NCBI RefSeq assembly: GCF_003583405.1 | Contig: NZ_QXEC01000006.1 | Span: 124,001 to 188,000, forward strand | DNA from: Micromonospora radicis | GTDB lineage: Bacteria; Actinomycetota; Actinomycetes; Mycobacteriales; Micromonosporaceae | Direction: 5' to 3' | DNA length: 64,000 nucleotides | Part shown: positions 50,161 through 59,375 of the stretch, in pieces | Position numbering within the stretch: the first letter of the stretch is position 1 | Layout: each line of letters starts with the position of its first letter | The notes under the pieces: model-generated | Database searches by the model: none | What the model was told of the DNA's origin: nothing | Seen by the model: only the letters and a program-made list of their open reading frames with translations | Translations under genes and position numbers: made by a program

Positions 50161-50618
50161 GGCAGCACCACCGGGCCGGGGTGGTCGGGGCCGGTGGGGT
50201 CGGCGAGCGACGGTGACGGCACCGGTTGGGTGGTCGCCACGCCGGGGCGGCCGAGGGCCTGTTGGACGTCCGCGACCAGGGCCGCGGCGAAGGCGTCGAC
50301 GCTGCCGTAACGCTGCGCCACCTGGTGAGCCGCATCGGCCAGTCGGCCGGTGCTGTGGCCGGCGCCCCAGACGGCGTTCGCGGTGGCCTGCTGGGTCTCC
50401 CAGTGGGTACGCATGAACTGCACCAGCTCGATGAACGCGTCCGCCGGGTTGGACACCTGGGTGAGCATGTCGTTGGCGATGTAGCGCAGGTGGGGCGTGT
50501 AGTTGTCGTCGACCTCGGCCCGCAGGCGGTCGGCGAACTCCCGCATCTGGCGGATGTCCGCCTCGACGCCCGGGTTACCGCCCAACCAGGACGCTTGTCG
50601 ATCCTCCTCAGGGATCAT
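50157..50618 (-). CDS. Small helical ESX-associated protein (WXG100-like)
   Basis: 153 aa from the ATG at 50618 with GGGAGG four bases upstream; a TTG at 50630 is the alternative. The helical protein contains EADIRQMREFADRLRAEVDDNY, LRYIANDMLTQV, MRTHWETQQATANAVWGAGHS and a Pro-rich tail. The size and two-helix pattern suit an ESX substrate or partner, but a canonical W-x-G turn is not in the usual place (WGAG occurs late). It is first of three genes ending with the mycosin. Confidence 0.6.
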   Translation of the reverse strand: MIPEEDRQASWLGGNPGVEADIRQMREFADRLRAEVDDNYTPHLRYIANDMLTQVSNPADAFIELVQFMRTHWETQQATANAVWGAGHSTGRLADAAHQVAQRYGSVDAFAAALVADVQQALGRPGVATTQPVPSPSLADPTGPDHPGPVVLP

Positions 50619-50727
50619 CGGCCCTCCCAACCGTCACGGCCTCGTTCCCCAGAGTGAGGTTAGTGGGTCGACGCCGCCCCGGCAGCCCCGTACTCGGCTC
50701 GTCCTGGCGGGGGTGGGTACCGCGATG

Positions 50728-50940
50728 TCAGCGGGGCAGGCCCGAGGTGCGCCAGGCGCCGGTACCGGATACCAGCCCGGCTCTGGTCGGCCGGCCACTG
50801 CGCGCCCAGGCCGACGCGGGTGCCGGTGGCGGGCTGGCGGGCGGCCGGGAACGGGCGACGACCACACCGACCAACGCGGCGAGTTCCTCGGCGGTCGGCA
50901 CGCCGCGCACGACCCGCACCAGCGGCTCTTTCTCGGACAT
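50728..50940 (-). CDS. accE: Acyl-CoA carboxylase epsilon subunit
   Basis: 70 aa. The two conserved ends of this small actinobacterial subunit are present: LVRVVRGVPTAEELAALVGVV at the N-terminus and SAWARSGRPTR...GAWRTSGLPR at the C-terminus, joined by a Pro/Ala linker. Epsilon binds the beta subunit and raises activity of the biotin-dependent carboxylase. It usually adjoins accB or pccB; here the only beta gene is 5.7 kb away on the same strand. TACCCT seven bases upstream suggests a leaderless, separate transcript. Confidence 0.85.
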   Translation of the reverse strand: MSEKEPLVRVVRGVPTAEELAALVGVVVARSRPPASPPPAPASAWARSGRPTRAGLVSGTGAWRTSGLPR

Positions 50941-50953
50941 GACATCCAGGGTA
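50941..50953 (-). promoter_or_regulatory. Predicted leaderless accE promoter
   Basis: On the minus strand TACCCT (50953-50948), seven bases, then ATG at 50940. Confidence 0.45.
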
Positions 50954-51019
50954 CGCGTCGTGAGCTTGACCTTCGTCGCACAGTGGCGTGCCGACGGTGT
51001 GGCTGTCGGCGCTGGCGGG

Positions 51020-51032
51020 TACCGTCTCAGCG
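51020..51032 (+). promoter_or_regulatory. Predicted leaderless kinase 2 promoter
   Basis: TACCGT (51020-51025), seven bases, then ATG at 51033. It is divergent from accE. Confidence 0.45.
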
Positions 51033-53174
51033 ATGTCAGACGCTGCCCCCTCCCAACTCGTCGCCGACCGGTACCGGCTCATCTCGCCGCTCGGTCAGGG
51101 TGGCATGGGTCGGGTCTGGCGGGCGCGTGACGAGGTGCTGCACCGCGACGTTGCGATCAAGGAACTCGTGCCGCCGCCGGGTCTGACCAACGACGAGCGC
51201 CGCGAGATGCGGGAACGCTCGCTGCGGGAGGCGCGGGCCATCGCCCGGCTCAACAACGTCAACGTGGTACGCATCTTCGACGTGCTGCGCACCGACGGTG
51301 ACCCGTGGATCGTCATGGAGTACGTGGCGTCGCGCTCGTTGCAGGACACCATCGCCGAGGACGGGCCGGTGCCCGCGGCCCGGGCGGTGGAGATCGGGCT
51401 CGGCGTGCTGAACGCCCTGAAGGCCGCGCACAAGGCCGGCATCATGCACCGCGACGTCAAGCCCGGCAACGTCCTGCTCGGCAACGACGGTCGGGTGGTG
51501 CTGACCGACTTCGGGCTGGCCACCATCCCCGGCGACCCGAACGTCACCCGCACCGGCATGGTGCTCGGCTCTCCGGCGTACATATCGCCCGAGCGGGCGC
51601 GGGACGGCACGGCCGGGCCGGAGGCCGACCTGTGGGGGCTGGGCGCCACGCTCTACGCCGCCGTGGAGGGCAAGTCCCCGTACGCCCGGTCGTCGGCGAT
51701 CGCCACCCTGGCCGCGCTGGCCACCGAGCCGGTGCCGCCACCGCGCAACGCCGGTCCGCTCAAGTCGGTACTCAACGGGCTGCTCCGCAAGGATCCCCAG
51801 GAACGGGTCACCGCCGAGTCCGCCGAGCGCATGCTGCGCAAGGCCGCCGGCCGCCGCGCCCGGAGCATCTCACTGCTGGACGGGGTACGCCGGCCGGGGC
51901 CGAACGGTCCGCGTGAGCCCCGTCCGCCGCTGGTGCCGGCGCCGCGGCCGTCCGGGGAACGACCGGCCAGTCCGGTCGGTCCGCCGGCCCCGCGTACGCC
52001 CCCGCCCGCCGGCCCGACCACCGCGGCGGCCGCCGGCGCCCGCCCTGATCCGTCGACCGGCACACCTGCCGCCCCGGACGCCGCGCCGACGGCGAAGGTC
52101 CCGGCCGACGCCGAGCCGACGACCCGGGTGGACGTCGGCGCCAGCGGCTCGGACGGCGCGTCGACCGAGCAGCTCGCCGCATCCGGCGACGGTTCGGAAG
52201 CCGGCCCGACGACCCGGGTCGGCGACGCCGACGCGACGACGAGGGTGTCGGAGGGCCAATCAGCGTCGACCGCCGCCGGTAGCCTCGCGGCGGCGGGTGC
52301 GACCGGTTCGGCGGCCACCGCCGACGGGGGCGACCCGACGGCCACCGGCGACGCCGAAGCCACCCGGGTCACCCGCCAGCCGACCTCGCTGCTGCCGTCG
52401 GCTCCGGTGAGTCCGGCGCCGGCCCGGGGTTCGGTCTTCACCTCGGGGTTCCTCCGCTCCGAGCGGAACCGGCGCGGTCTGCTCGTCGGCGCCCTCGTCG
52501 CGGTGTTGCTCCTCGGCCTGGTGCTGGTGGTGCCGCTGTTGACCGGCGGCGACGGGGACGACGGCGGTACGCCGCAGGACGCGGCCGGCAACTCGGACGC
52601 TTCGCCGACGGCGACGGGTGCACCGACGACATCGTCCAGCGCTGCCCCGCCCAGCCCCTCCGAGTCGCCCAGCCCGTCCGCCTCACCGAGCCCGTCGGTC
52701 TCCACCAGTCCGTCCACGCCGGCCGGTGGCCTACCCGAGGGCTGGACGATGCGTACCGACCCGGTGGGTTTCAAGCTGCCGATTCCGGACGGCTGGCGGC
52801 GCAGCGCCAGCGGCACGTCGGTCACCTACCGGGAACCGAACGGCGTACGCGAGCTGCTCATCGACCGGACCGACACGCCGAAGCGGGATGCTGCCGCCGA
52901 GTGGCGAAGGATCGAGTCCGGCCGGAAGAACGTGGTGCGGAACTACGAGTACATCGACATCTGGTCGTTCGACTGCAAGTGGCGTACCTGTGCCGACTGG
53001 GACTGGCGGGAGACCCGGGACAACACTCGGATCCGGACCAGGAACCGCGGCTTCGTCACCGCCAGCAACCGGGGTTTCGCCCTGCGCTGGGAGGTCGCGG
53101 ACCGGGAGTGGGACGAGCAGTTGGCGAACTTCGAGATGATCTTCCGGGAGTTCGTGCCCGACCGCCAGGACTGA
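51033..53174 (+). CDS. Transmembrane Ser/Thr protein kinase (kinase 2)
   Basis: 713 aa. The kinase domain (about 14-275) has GQGGMGRVW, VAIKEL, HRDVKPGNV, DFGLA and GSPAYISPERA. The long Pro/Ala/Thr linker carries four TTRV or ATRV motifs (about residues 361-443: PTTRV, PTTRV, ATTRV, ATRV). A membrane helix (LLVGALVAVLLLGLVLVVPLL, about 483-505), a Ser/Pro-rich stalk and an extracellular domain of about 140 residues follow. That domain aligns with the one in kinase 1: a PxGW start, a V-x-Y-x-x-P strand, a central Trp and a final F-x-x-M-x-x-x-F pattern. It has no PASTA domains. The ligand is unknown; the two kinases are paralogues. Confidence 0.92.
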   Translation: MSDAAPSQLVADRYRLISPLGQGGMGRVWRARDEVLHRDVAIKELVPPPGLTNDERREMRERSLREARAIARLNNVNVVRIFDVLRTDGDPWIVMEYVASRSLQDTIAEDGPVPAARAVEIGLGVLNALKAAHKAGIMHRDVKPGNVLLGNDGRVVLTDFGLATIPGDPNVTRTGMVLGSPAYISPERARDGTAGPEADLWGLGATLYAAVEGKSPYARSSAIATLAALATEPVPPPRNAGPLKSVLNGLLRKDPQERVTAESAERMLRKAAGRRARSISLLDGVRRPGPNGPREPRPPLVPAPRPSGERPASPVGPPAPRTPPPAGPTTAAAAGARPDPSTGTPAAPDAAPTAKVPADAEPTTRVDVGASGSDGASTEQLAASGDGSEAGPTTRVGDADATTRVSEGQSASTAAGSLAAAGATGSAATADGGDPTATGDAEATRVTRQPTSLLPSAPVSPAPARGSVFTSGFLRSERNRRGLLVGALVAVLLLGLVLVVPLLTGGDGDDGGTPQDAAGNSDASPTATGAPTTSSSAAPPSPSESPSPSASPSPSVSTSPSTPAGGLPEGWTMRTDPVGFKLPIPDGWRRSASGTSVTYREPNGVRELLIDRTDTPKRDAAAEWRRIESGRKNVVRNYEYIDIWSFDCKWRTCADWDWRETRDNTRIRTRNRGFVTASNRGFALRWEVADREWDEQLANFEMIFREFVPDRQD

Positions 53175-53203
53175 TCGACCGGGCATGGCTCGCCGGCTGG
53201 CAC

Positions 53204-53257
53204 GTCACCCGCCGCGGCAGCGTCACCCGCCGGGGCAGCGTCACCTGCCGGGGTGGC
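53204..53257. repeat. Three-copy imperfect 18-bp tandem repeat between convergent genes
   Basis: Units at 53204-53221, 53222-53239 and 53240-53257 share GTCACC(C/T)GCCG(C/G)GG(C/T)(A/G)GC. They lie just after the kinase 2 stop. The rest of the interval to 53405 has no evident gene. Confidence 0.75.
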
Positions 53258-53405
53258 CTGAGCGTGCCGGTCGCGCTCACGGGCCTGGACGCCGCGCCTG
53301 CGGCCAACAGCGACGACGGGCTGAACGCCGCGCGGCGACACTCACGCCGACGATCGGCCGACGTCCGCAGGGTCACGGGGCGCCGGCCAGTCGCCGTGGC
53401 GTGCG

Positions 53406-54158
53406 TCACGTGTTGTTGGCCAGCGCGATCAGCCGGCTGCGGTCGCCGTTCCAGTGATTGCGGTCCACCGCGCCGCTGATGCCGGACACGCTGCCGGAGT
53501 CGGTGTACTGCCAGAAGCTCCAGACCGGGGCGCCGGCCGGCAGCGCGCCGACCGAGGAGGACCAGCGGGCCACCCAGACCGGGTGGTTGGCCCACGGGCC
53601 GGTCCAACTGCCGGTGCACTGGTTCCAGAAGCTGGTGGTGGTGTAGATGACCGCGTAGCGGCCGGTGCGCGAGCGGTAGGTGTTCAGGAAGTCCTGCACC
53701 CAGTTGCGCATCGCGGTGGTGCTCAGGCCGTAGCAGTAGCCGCCGCTGTACGGGTTCGCCTCCAGGTCCAGCGCTGCCGGCAGGGTTCGGCTGTCCGCCG
53801 ACCAGGCGCCGCCGTTGGCGGCCAGGTAGTTGGCCTGCACCGCGCCGGAGGAGATGTTCGGCCGGGCGAAGTGGTACGCGCCCCGGATCACCCCGGCGTT
53901 GTACGCGTTGACGTAGTTGGTGTTGAAGTTCGGGTCCTTGTAGCTCGTACCCTCGGTGGCCTTGATGAAGGCGAACTGGATGCCGGCGTTGCGGACGCTG
54001 GTCCAGTTGATGGTGCCCTGGTAGCGCGACACGTCGATGCCCGGCACGGTGGCCGCGGCGGCGGGGGTCGCGGTGGCGACGAGCCCGGCGGCGGCGGTGG
54101 CCAGCACGGTGAGCGCGGCGGCGGTCAGCCGGCGCAGCGATGGTCTGGTCCGACCCAT
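53406..54158 (-). CDS. Secreted GH25 lysozyme (N-acetylmuramidase)
   Basis: 250 aa from the ATG at 54158, preceded by AGGAGG. A signal peptide (RRLTAAALTVLATAAAGLV...PAAAA) leads to the GH25 barrel: PGIDVSRYQGTINW with the first active Asp, FAFIKATEGTSYKDPNF with a Glu, and LPAALDLEANPY with the catalytic Asp-x-Glu pair. The protein is essentially one catalytic domain without binding repeats, like Streptomyces muramidases of the mutanolysin/cellosyl type. It cleaves peptidoglycan outside the cell. The leader contains a perfect dyad at 54175-54192. Confidence 0.92.
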   Translation of the reverse strand: MGRTRPSLRRLTAAALTVLATAAAGLVATATPAAAATVPGIDVSRYQGTINWTSVRNAGIQFAFIKATEGTSYKDPNFNTNYVNAYNAGVIRGAYHFARPNISSGAVQANYLAANGGAWSADSRTLPAALDLEANPYSGGYCYGLSTTAMRNWVQDFLNTYRSRTGRYAVIYTTTSFWNQCTGSWTGPWANHPVWVARWSSSVGALPAGAPVWSFWQYTDSGSVSGISGAVDRNHWNGDRSRLIALANNT

Positions 54159-54174
54159 GGCGTCCTCCTGAGAC

Positions 54175-54241
54175 GACTGTCGATAGACAGTCATCTTTGA
54201 AGGTGGTCGTCCGTCGGGGCAATAGGGGTTAAGGAAACCTT
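54175..54241 (-). promoter_or_regulatory. Palindromic elements upstream of the GH25 gene
   Basis: GACTGTC-GATA-GACAGTC (54175-54192) is a perfect dyad about 17 nt upstream of the start. AAGG-AAA-CCTT (54231-54241) is a second, shorter dyad. One or both may be regulator sites; the first could also form a hairpin in the 5' leader. Confidence 0.4.
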
Positions 54242-54381
54242 CCACGACACCAGCCGGTGTCGTTTGCGCGGTGCAGGGCTCACGATCAGGCTCTTGGCGT
54301 CTACCTCCCGATCCGATCGCCACCCGGTCAGTCTCAGACGATCGGGCGGTTGGCCCGGGAGTGACACCGGAACGCGGGCGG

Positions 54382-54395
54382 TAGGCTCCCGCCCC
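54382..54395 (+). promoter_or_regulatory. Predicted near-leaderless promoter of the M50 peptidase gene
   Basis: TAGGCT (54382-54387), eight bases, then ATG at 54396. Confidence 0.45.
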
Positions 54396-55139
54396 ATGGT
54401 GTCGATCGAGGGCATGACCGAGTTCTGGGACCGCCTGTTCGGCGCGCAGCCCGACCCGCCGCCGTTGCTGGTACTGCTCACCGCCCTGGTCGCGCTGCTG
54501 GTGGTGACCCTCCGGCTGCCGTGGCGGATCGCCCGCAACGCGATCACCATCGCGCACGAGGGTGGTCACGCCCTGGTCGCGCTGCTCACCGGGCGCAAGC
54601 TGCGCGGCATCAGGCTGCACTCGGACACCTCGGGACTGACGCTCTCCGCCGGCCGCCCCACCGGTCCCGGCATGGTGCTCACCCTGCTCGCCGGCTACGT
54701 CGCACCGCCGCTGGTCGGCCTGGGCGGGGCGTGGCTGCTGGCCGGCAACCGGATCACCCTGCTGCTCTGGGTCGCGGTGCTCCTGCTGCTGGCCATGCTG
54801 ATCATGATCCGGAACCTCTTCGGGGTGCTGTCGCTGCTGGTCACCGGCGGAGTGGTGCTCGCCGTCTCCTGGTACGCCAGCCCGCAGGTGCAGGCCGCGT
54901 TCGCCTGGACCGGCGTGTGGTTCCTGCTGCTCGGCGGCGTACGCCCGGTGGTGGAACTGCAGCGACTGCGGACCCGACGCGGGATGCCGGCCTCCGACGC
55001 CGACCAGCTGGCCGGCATCACCGGACTGCCGGCCTTCTTCTGGGTCGTCCTCTTCGGCCTGGTCAACCTCGTCGTGCTGGTCGTCGGAGGGCTGATGCTG
55101 GCCGGCCCGCTGCTCGCGGAGGCCGGCATCAGCTGGTGA
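54396..55139 (+). CDS. M50-family membrane metallopeptidase
   Basis: 247 aa. The intramembrane zinc motif is HEGGH in ITIAHEGGHALVALLTG (about residues 52-56). Five to six further hydrophobic helices follow (MVLTLLAGYVAPPLVGLGGAWLL; LLLWVAVLLLLAMLIMI; the GVLSLLVTGGVVLAVSWY stretch; FFWVVLFGLVNLVVLVV). It is the short actinobacterial M50B-like form without PDZ domains, so a substrate cannot be assigned. It lies 89 bp before an ECF sigma gene; cleavage of an anti-sigma factor is one possible link (inference). Confidence 0.85.
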   Translation: MVSIEGMTEFWDRLFGAQPDPPPLLVLLTALVALLVVTLRLPWRIARNAITIAHEGGHALVALLTGRKLRGIRLHSDTSGLTLSAGRPTGPGMVLTLLAGYVAPPLVGLGGAWLLAGNRITLLLWVAVLLLLAMLIMIRNLFGVLSLLVTGGVVLAVSWYASPQVQAAFAWTGVWFLLLGGVRPVVELQRLRTRRGMPASDADQLAGITGLPAFFWVVLFGLVNLVVLVVGGLMLAGPLLAEAGISW

Positions 55140-55228
55140 CCGGGGCACCGCCCCGACAAGTTCCCGCCGTCGGCGCAACCACGGCCACCCCTGGAGCGTG
55201 TCCTCTACAACGCCCAGGGAGGTAGCAG

Positions 55229-55729
55229 GTGCCGGACGTCGACGGGTTCGACGAGTTCTACCGGGGCAGCCGGCAACGGCTGCTCGGCTTCGTGTACGTG
55301 CTGACCGGGGACCTCACCGAAGCCCAGGACGCCGTCCAGGAGGCGTACATCCGGGCGTGGCAGCGCTGGCCCAGCGTGAGCGGTTACGACGACCCCGAGG
55401 CGTGGGTACGGGTGGTGGCCAGCCGGTTGGCGGTGAGCCGGTGGCGCAGCCTGCGCAGCCGGGCCCGGGCATACCTGCGGCACGGCGCGGTGGAGAGCGT
55501 TCCTCCGCCGGGTACCGACACCGTCGACGTGGTCGCCGCCCTGCGCCGGCTGCCCGAGGAGCAGCGCATCGCGATAGCCCTGTACTACCTGGTCGGTCTG
55601 CCGGTGGCGGAGGTGGCGCGGGAGACCGCCGCACCGGTCGGCACGGTCAAGGCCCGCCTGTCCCGGGGGCGTGCCGCGCTCGCCGGGCTGCTCGCCGTCG
55701 CTGAACTCGAGGAGGCACCCGATGCGTGA
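55229..55729 (+). CDS. ECF-type RNA polymerase sigma factor
   Basis: 166 aa, GTG start with AGGGAGG upstream. Region 2 is GFDEFYRGSRQRLLGFVYVLTGDLTEAQDAVQEAYIRAWQRW and region 4 is LRRLPEEQRIAIALYYLVGLPVAEVARETAAPVGTVKARLSRGRAAL. It resembles the SigE/SigM-like group of Streptomyces. The next gene starts inside its 3' end (8-nt overlap) and encodes a single-helix membrane protein, so a membrane-tethered partner is likely. Confidence 0.92.
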   Translation: MPDVDGFDEFYRGSRQRLLGFVYVLTGDLTEAQDAVQEAYIRAWQRWPSVSGYDDPEAWVRVVASRLAVSRWRSLRSRARAYLRHGAVESVPPPGTDTVDVVAALRRLPEEQRIAIALYYLVGLPVAEVARETAAPVGTVKARLSRGRAALAGLLAVAELEEAPDA

Positions 55730-56570
55730 CGAGTTGGCGTTCGTCGAGCGGCTCCGCAACGACCTGCGGAGCGTCCGGTGGCCGGAACCCGCGGTGCTAC
55801 GTGCGCGGGCCCGCCGCCGACGGCACCGGGCCGTGGTCGGCGCGGCGGTCGCGGTGCTGGTCCTGGCCGGTGTGCCCACGATGGCGGGGATACGTCTCGT
55901 GGCGCCGCCGGCCTCCGCGCCGCAGCCGCAGCCGTCGCCGTACGCCGAGATTCCACACGAGGCGCTGGTGCAGCCGGAAGCCCTGACGACGAGGACCGAT
56001 CCGCCGCTCGGCCAGGCGGGCCTCGGCGAACCGGTGCAGGTCGACTACCTGGTGCAGGTCTGTCTTGAGGAGCAGGGCCGGACGGCGAACTGGGACACCT
56101 CGCGGTACTCACGTTCGCAGACCCTGCTGCGAGCGAACGACGACGGCAGTCCCCGGTTGGCCGAGCTGGCCTTCAGGCAGGACGTCTACCGCATCGCAGC
56201 GGAGCGGGTCGCGGAGTTCTTCGTACGCCTCGACGCGCTGCTCGCGCCGTGCGCGAACTGGCGATCGACCGGCGAGGTTGCATGGGGGGAGCGGCTCGCG
56301 CGGGCCGAGGCGGACCACCGGTGGGAGGTCGTCGACCGCGACTTCGCCGGTGACGAGGCGATGCTGATCCGGCACACCGTCACGGTGACCCGCCATCTGG
56401 ACACCGGTCCGAGCCGGGAGACGGCGCCCCCCGAGACGACCGCGGTGCTGCGGGTCGGCGACCTGGTCACGGTGCTGACGCTCGGCGCCGACGGCACCGA
56501 GCCGGAGTTGCGGCGGGTCGCCGCCATCGCCGCAGGCCGACTCTGTGTGGCGGCCAATCCGGCCTGTTGA
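55722..56570 (+). CDS. Membrane protein, probable sigma-factor partner
   Basis: 282 aa from the ATG at 55722 with GAGGAGG upstream, overlapping the sigma gene by 8 nt. A short cytoplasmic N-terminus of about 40 residues with a basic helix (VLRARARRRRHRAVVG) precedes one membrane helix (AAVAVLVLAGVPTMAGI). About 220 extracellular residues of no recognised family follow, with four Cys in the exported part. It has no zinc anti-sigma motif (HxxxCxxC). Tight coupling suggests an anti-sigma or sensor role, but the very short cytoplasmic part makes this uncertain. Confidence 0.7.
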   Translation: MRDELAFVERLRNDLRSVRWPEPAVLRARARRRRHRAVVGAAVAVLVLAGVPTMAGIRLVAPPASAPQPQPSPYAEIPHEALVQPEALTTRTDPPLGQAGLGEPVQVDYLVQVCLEEQGRTANWDTSRYSRSQTLLRANDDGSPRLAELAFRQDVYRIAAERVAEFFVRLDALLAPCANWRSTGEVAWGERLARAEADHRWEVVDRDFAGDEAMLIRHTVTVTRHLDTGPSRETAPPETTAVLRVGDLVTVLTLGADGTEPELRRVAAIAAGRLCVAANPAC

Positions 56571-56584
56571 CGCCCGCCGCGTTC

Positions 56585-56620
56585 GACCGGCCCCGGCCCG
56601 CCCGGGCGGGCCGGGGCCGG

Positions 56621-56622
<2 letters not shown>
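56585..56622. terminator. Perfect 38-bp palindrome between convergent genes
   Basis: GACCGGCCCCGGCCCGCCC (56585-56603) is followed immediately by its exact complement (56604-56622). It separates the sigma-partner gene from pccB and overlaps the pccB stop codon. It would form a very stable hairpin in either transcript, so it is a likely bidirectional terminator. Confidence 0.75.
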
Positions 56623-58204
<1,582 letters not shown>

Positions 58205-58278
58205 CCAGGGAATATAACGATGGTTCAGGTCGCCGCCGCTGTGCAGTTCGCCTCACCGGTGGCCCGTAGGCTGGCCCG
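58205..58278. promoter_or_regulatory. Divergent leaderless promoters of pccB and birA
   Basis: Minus-strand TATATT (58216-58211) is six bases before the pccB GTG; plus-strand TAGGCT (58267-58272) is six bases before the birA ATG. Both genes therefore appear leaderless from one 74-bp region. Confidence 0.55.
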
Positions 58279-59163
58279 ATGCCGGATTCGCCGTACACCG
58301 ACCTCGATCGTCCGCCGCTGTCGGCGGCCCGGCTGCGCCGGGCGCTGGTCGCCCCGTACGGTCCGTGGGCGCGGCTGGAGCTGCGGGTGGAGACCGGCTC
58401 CACGAACGCCGACGTCGCCGAGGCGGCCCGGGCCGGTGAGCCGGAGGGCCTGGTCGTGGTGGCCGAGCGGCAGACCGCGGGCCGGGGGCGACGCGGCCGG
58501 GTCTGGCAGTCTCCGCCGCGGGCGGGCATCGCGACCAGCGTGCTGCTCCGGCCCGGTGTGGCGGCGCCGGAGCGCGGCTGGTCGGCCGCACCACCGGCGG
58601 GGTACGGCTGGCTGCCGTTGCTGGCCGGCGTGGCGCTGGTGGAGGCGGTGACCCGGCTGGCCGAGCTGGAGGCCAGCCTGAAGTGGCCGAACGACCTGCT
58701 GGTCGACGGTGCCAAGTGCGCCGGCATCCTGGCCGAGGCGGTACCCGGTCCCACCCCTGCGGACCCGCCCGCGGTGGTCCTCGGCATCGGGTTGAACGTC
58801 ACCCTGCGCGCCGACGAACTGCCCGAGCACCCGACCGGCCTGCCGGCCACCTCGCTGCAGTTGGCCGGCGCGGCGGCCACCGACCGGGACCCGCTGCTGC
58901 GTGCCCTGCTCCGCTCGCTGGCCGACTGGTACGCCCGCTGGCGGGACGCCGGTGGCGACGCGAGCGCCAGCGGCCTGCGCGAGGCATACCTTCAGGTCTG
59001 CGACACCGTCGGCCGCGAGGTCCGTGCCCTGCTCCCCGACGGCACCACCCTGACCGGTACCGCCACCACCGTCGACACCGACGGCCACCTCCTCCTCACC
59101 ACCCCTTCGCCGACCCCCACCACCCACTCCCTCCCCGCCGCCGACCTCCTCCACCTCCGCTGA
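58279..59163 (+). CDS. birA: Biotin-[acetyl-CoA-carboxylase] ligase
   Basis: 294 aa. It adenylates biotin and attaches it to the carrier Lys of carboxylases. The catalytic core shows ETGSTNADVAEAARAG, AERQTAGRGRRGRVW (about 62-78), LKWPNDLLVDGAKCAGILAE with Lys 135, and LGIGLNVTLRADELP. There is no N-terminal DNA-binding domain, so it is a monofunctional ligase. The C-terminal domain ends VDTDGHLLLTTPSP. Its substrates here include the carrier domain of the alpha chain at 42476-44224. Confidence 0.93.
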   Translation: MPDSPYTDLDRPPLSAARLRRALVAPYGPWARLELRVETGSTNADVAEAARAGEPEGLVVVAERQTAGRGRRGRVWQSPPRAGIATSVLLRPGVAAPERGWSAAPPAGYGWLPLLAGVALVEAVTRLAELEASLKWPNDLLVDGAKCAGILAEAVPGPTPADPPAVVLGIGLNVTLRADELPEHPTGLPATSLQLAGAAATDRDPLLRALLRSLADWYARWRDAGGDASASGLREAYLQVCDTVGREVRALLPDGTTLTGTATTVDTDGHLLLTTPSPTPTTHSLPAADLLHLR

Positions 59164-59180
59164 CCCACCCCACCCCATCT

Positions 59181-59265
59181 CTGCGTGTCGATCTTGCACT
59201 TTGTGTCCGGGCAAACGTTGCTTACAGGGCATTTCGGCGACCGAAAGTGCAAGATCGACGCGTAG
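59181..59265. repeat. Large imperfect palindrome downstream of birA
   Basis: Arms at 59181-59202 and 59244-59265 match at 20 of 22 positions; the inner 16 (GTCGATCTTGCACTTT) are perfect, around a 41-nt loop. C-rich and G-rich flanks extend the pairing. It may terminate birA, or be one copy of a dispersed palindromic element; its A/T-richer core stands out from the surroundings. Confidence 0.7.
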
Positions 59266-59375
59266 GGGAGGGGGTGGGGCGGCGGTGGCGGGTTGGGGGG
59301 TGACCGCGTGGTGGATGTGGCGGGGTGGCGGTGGGGGGTTACGGTCTGCGCGTCTGGTTCTGCGAGGAGGTTTCC

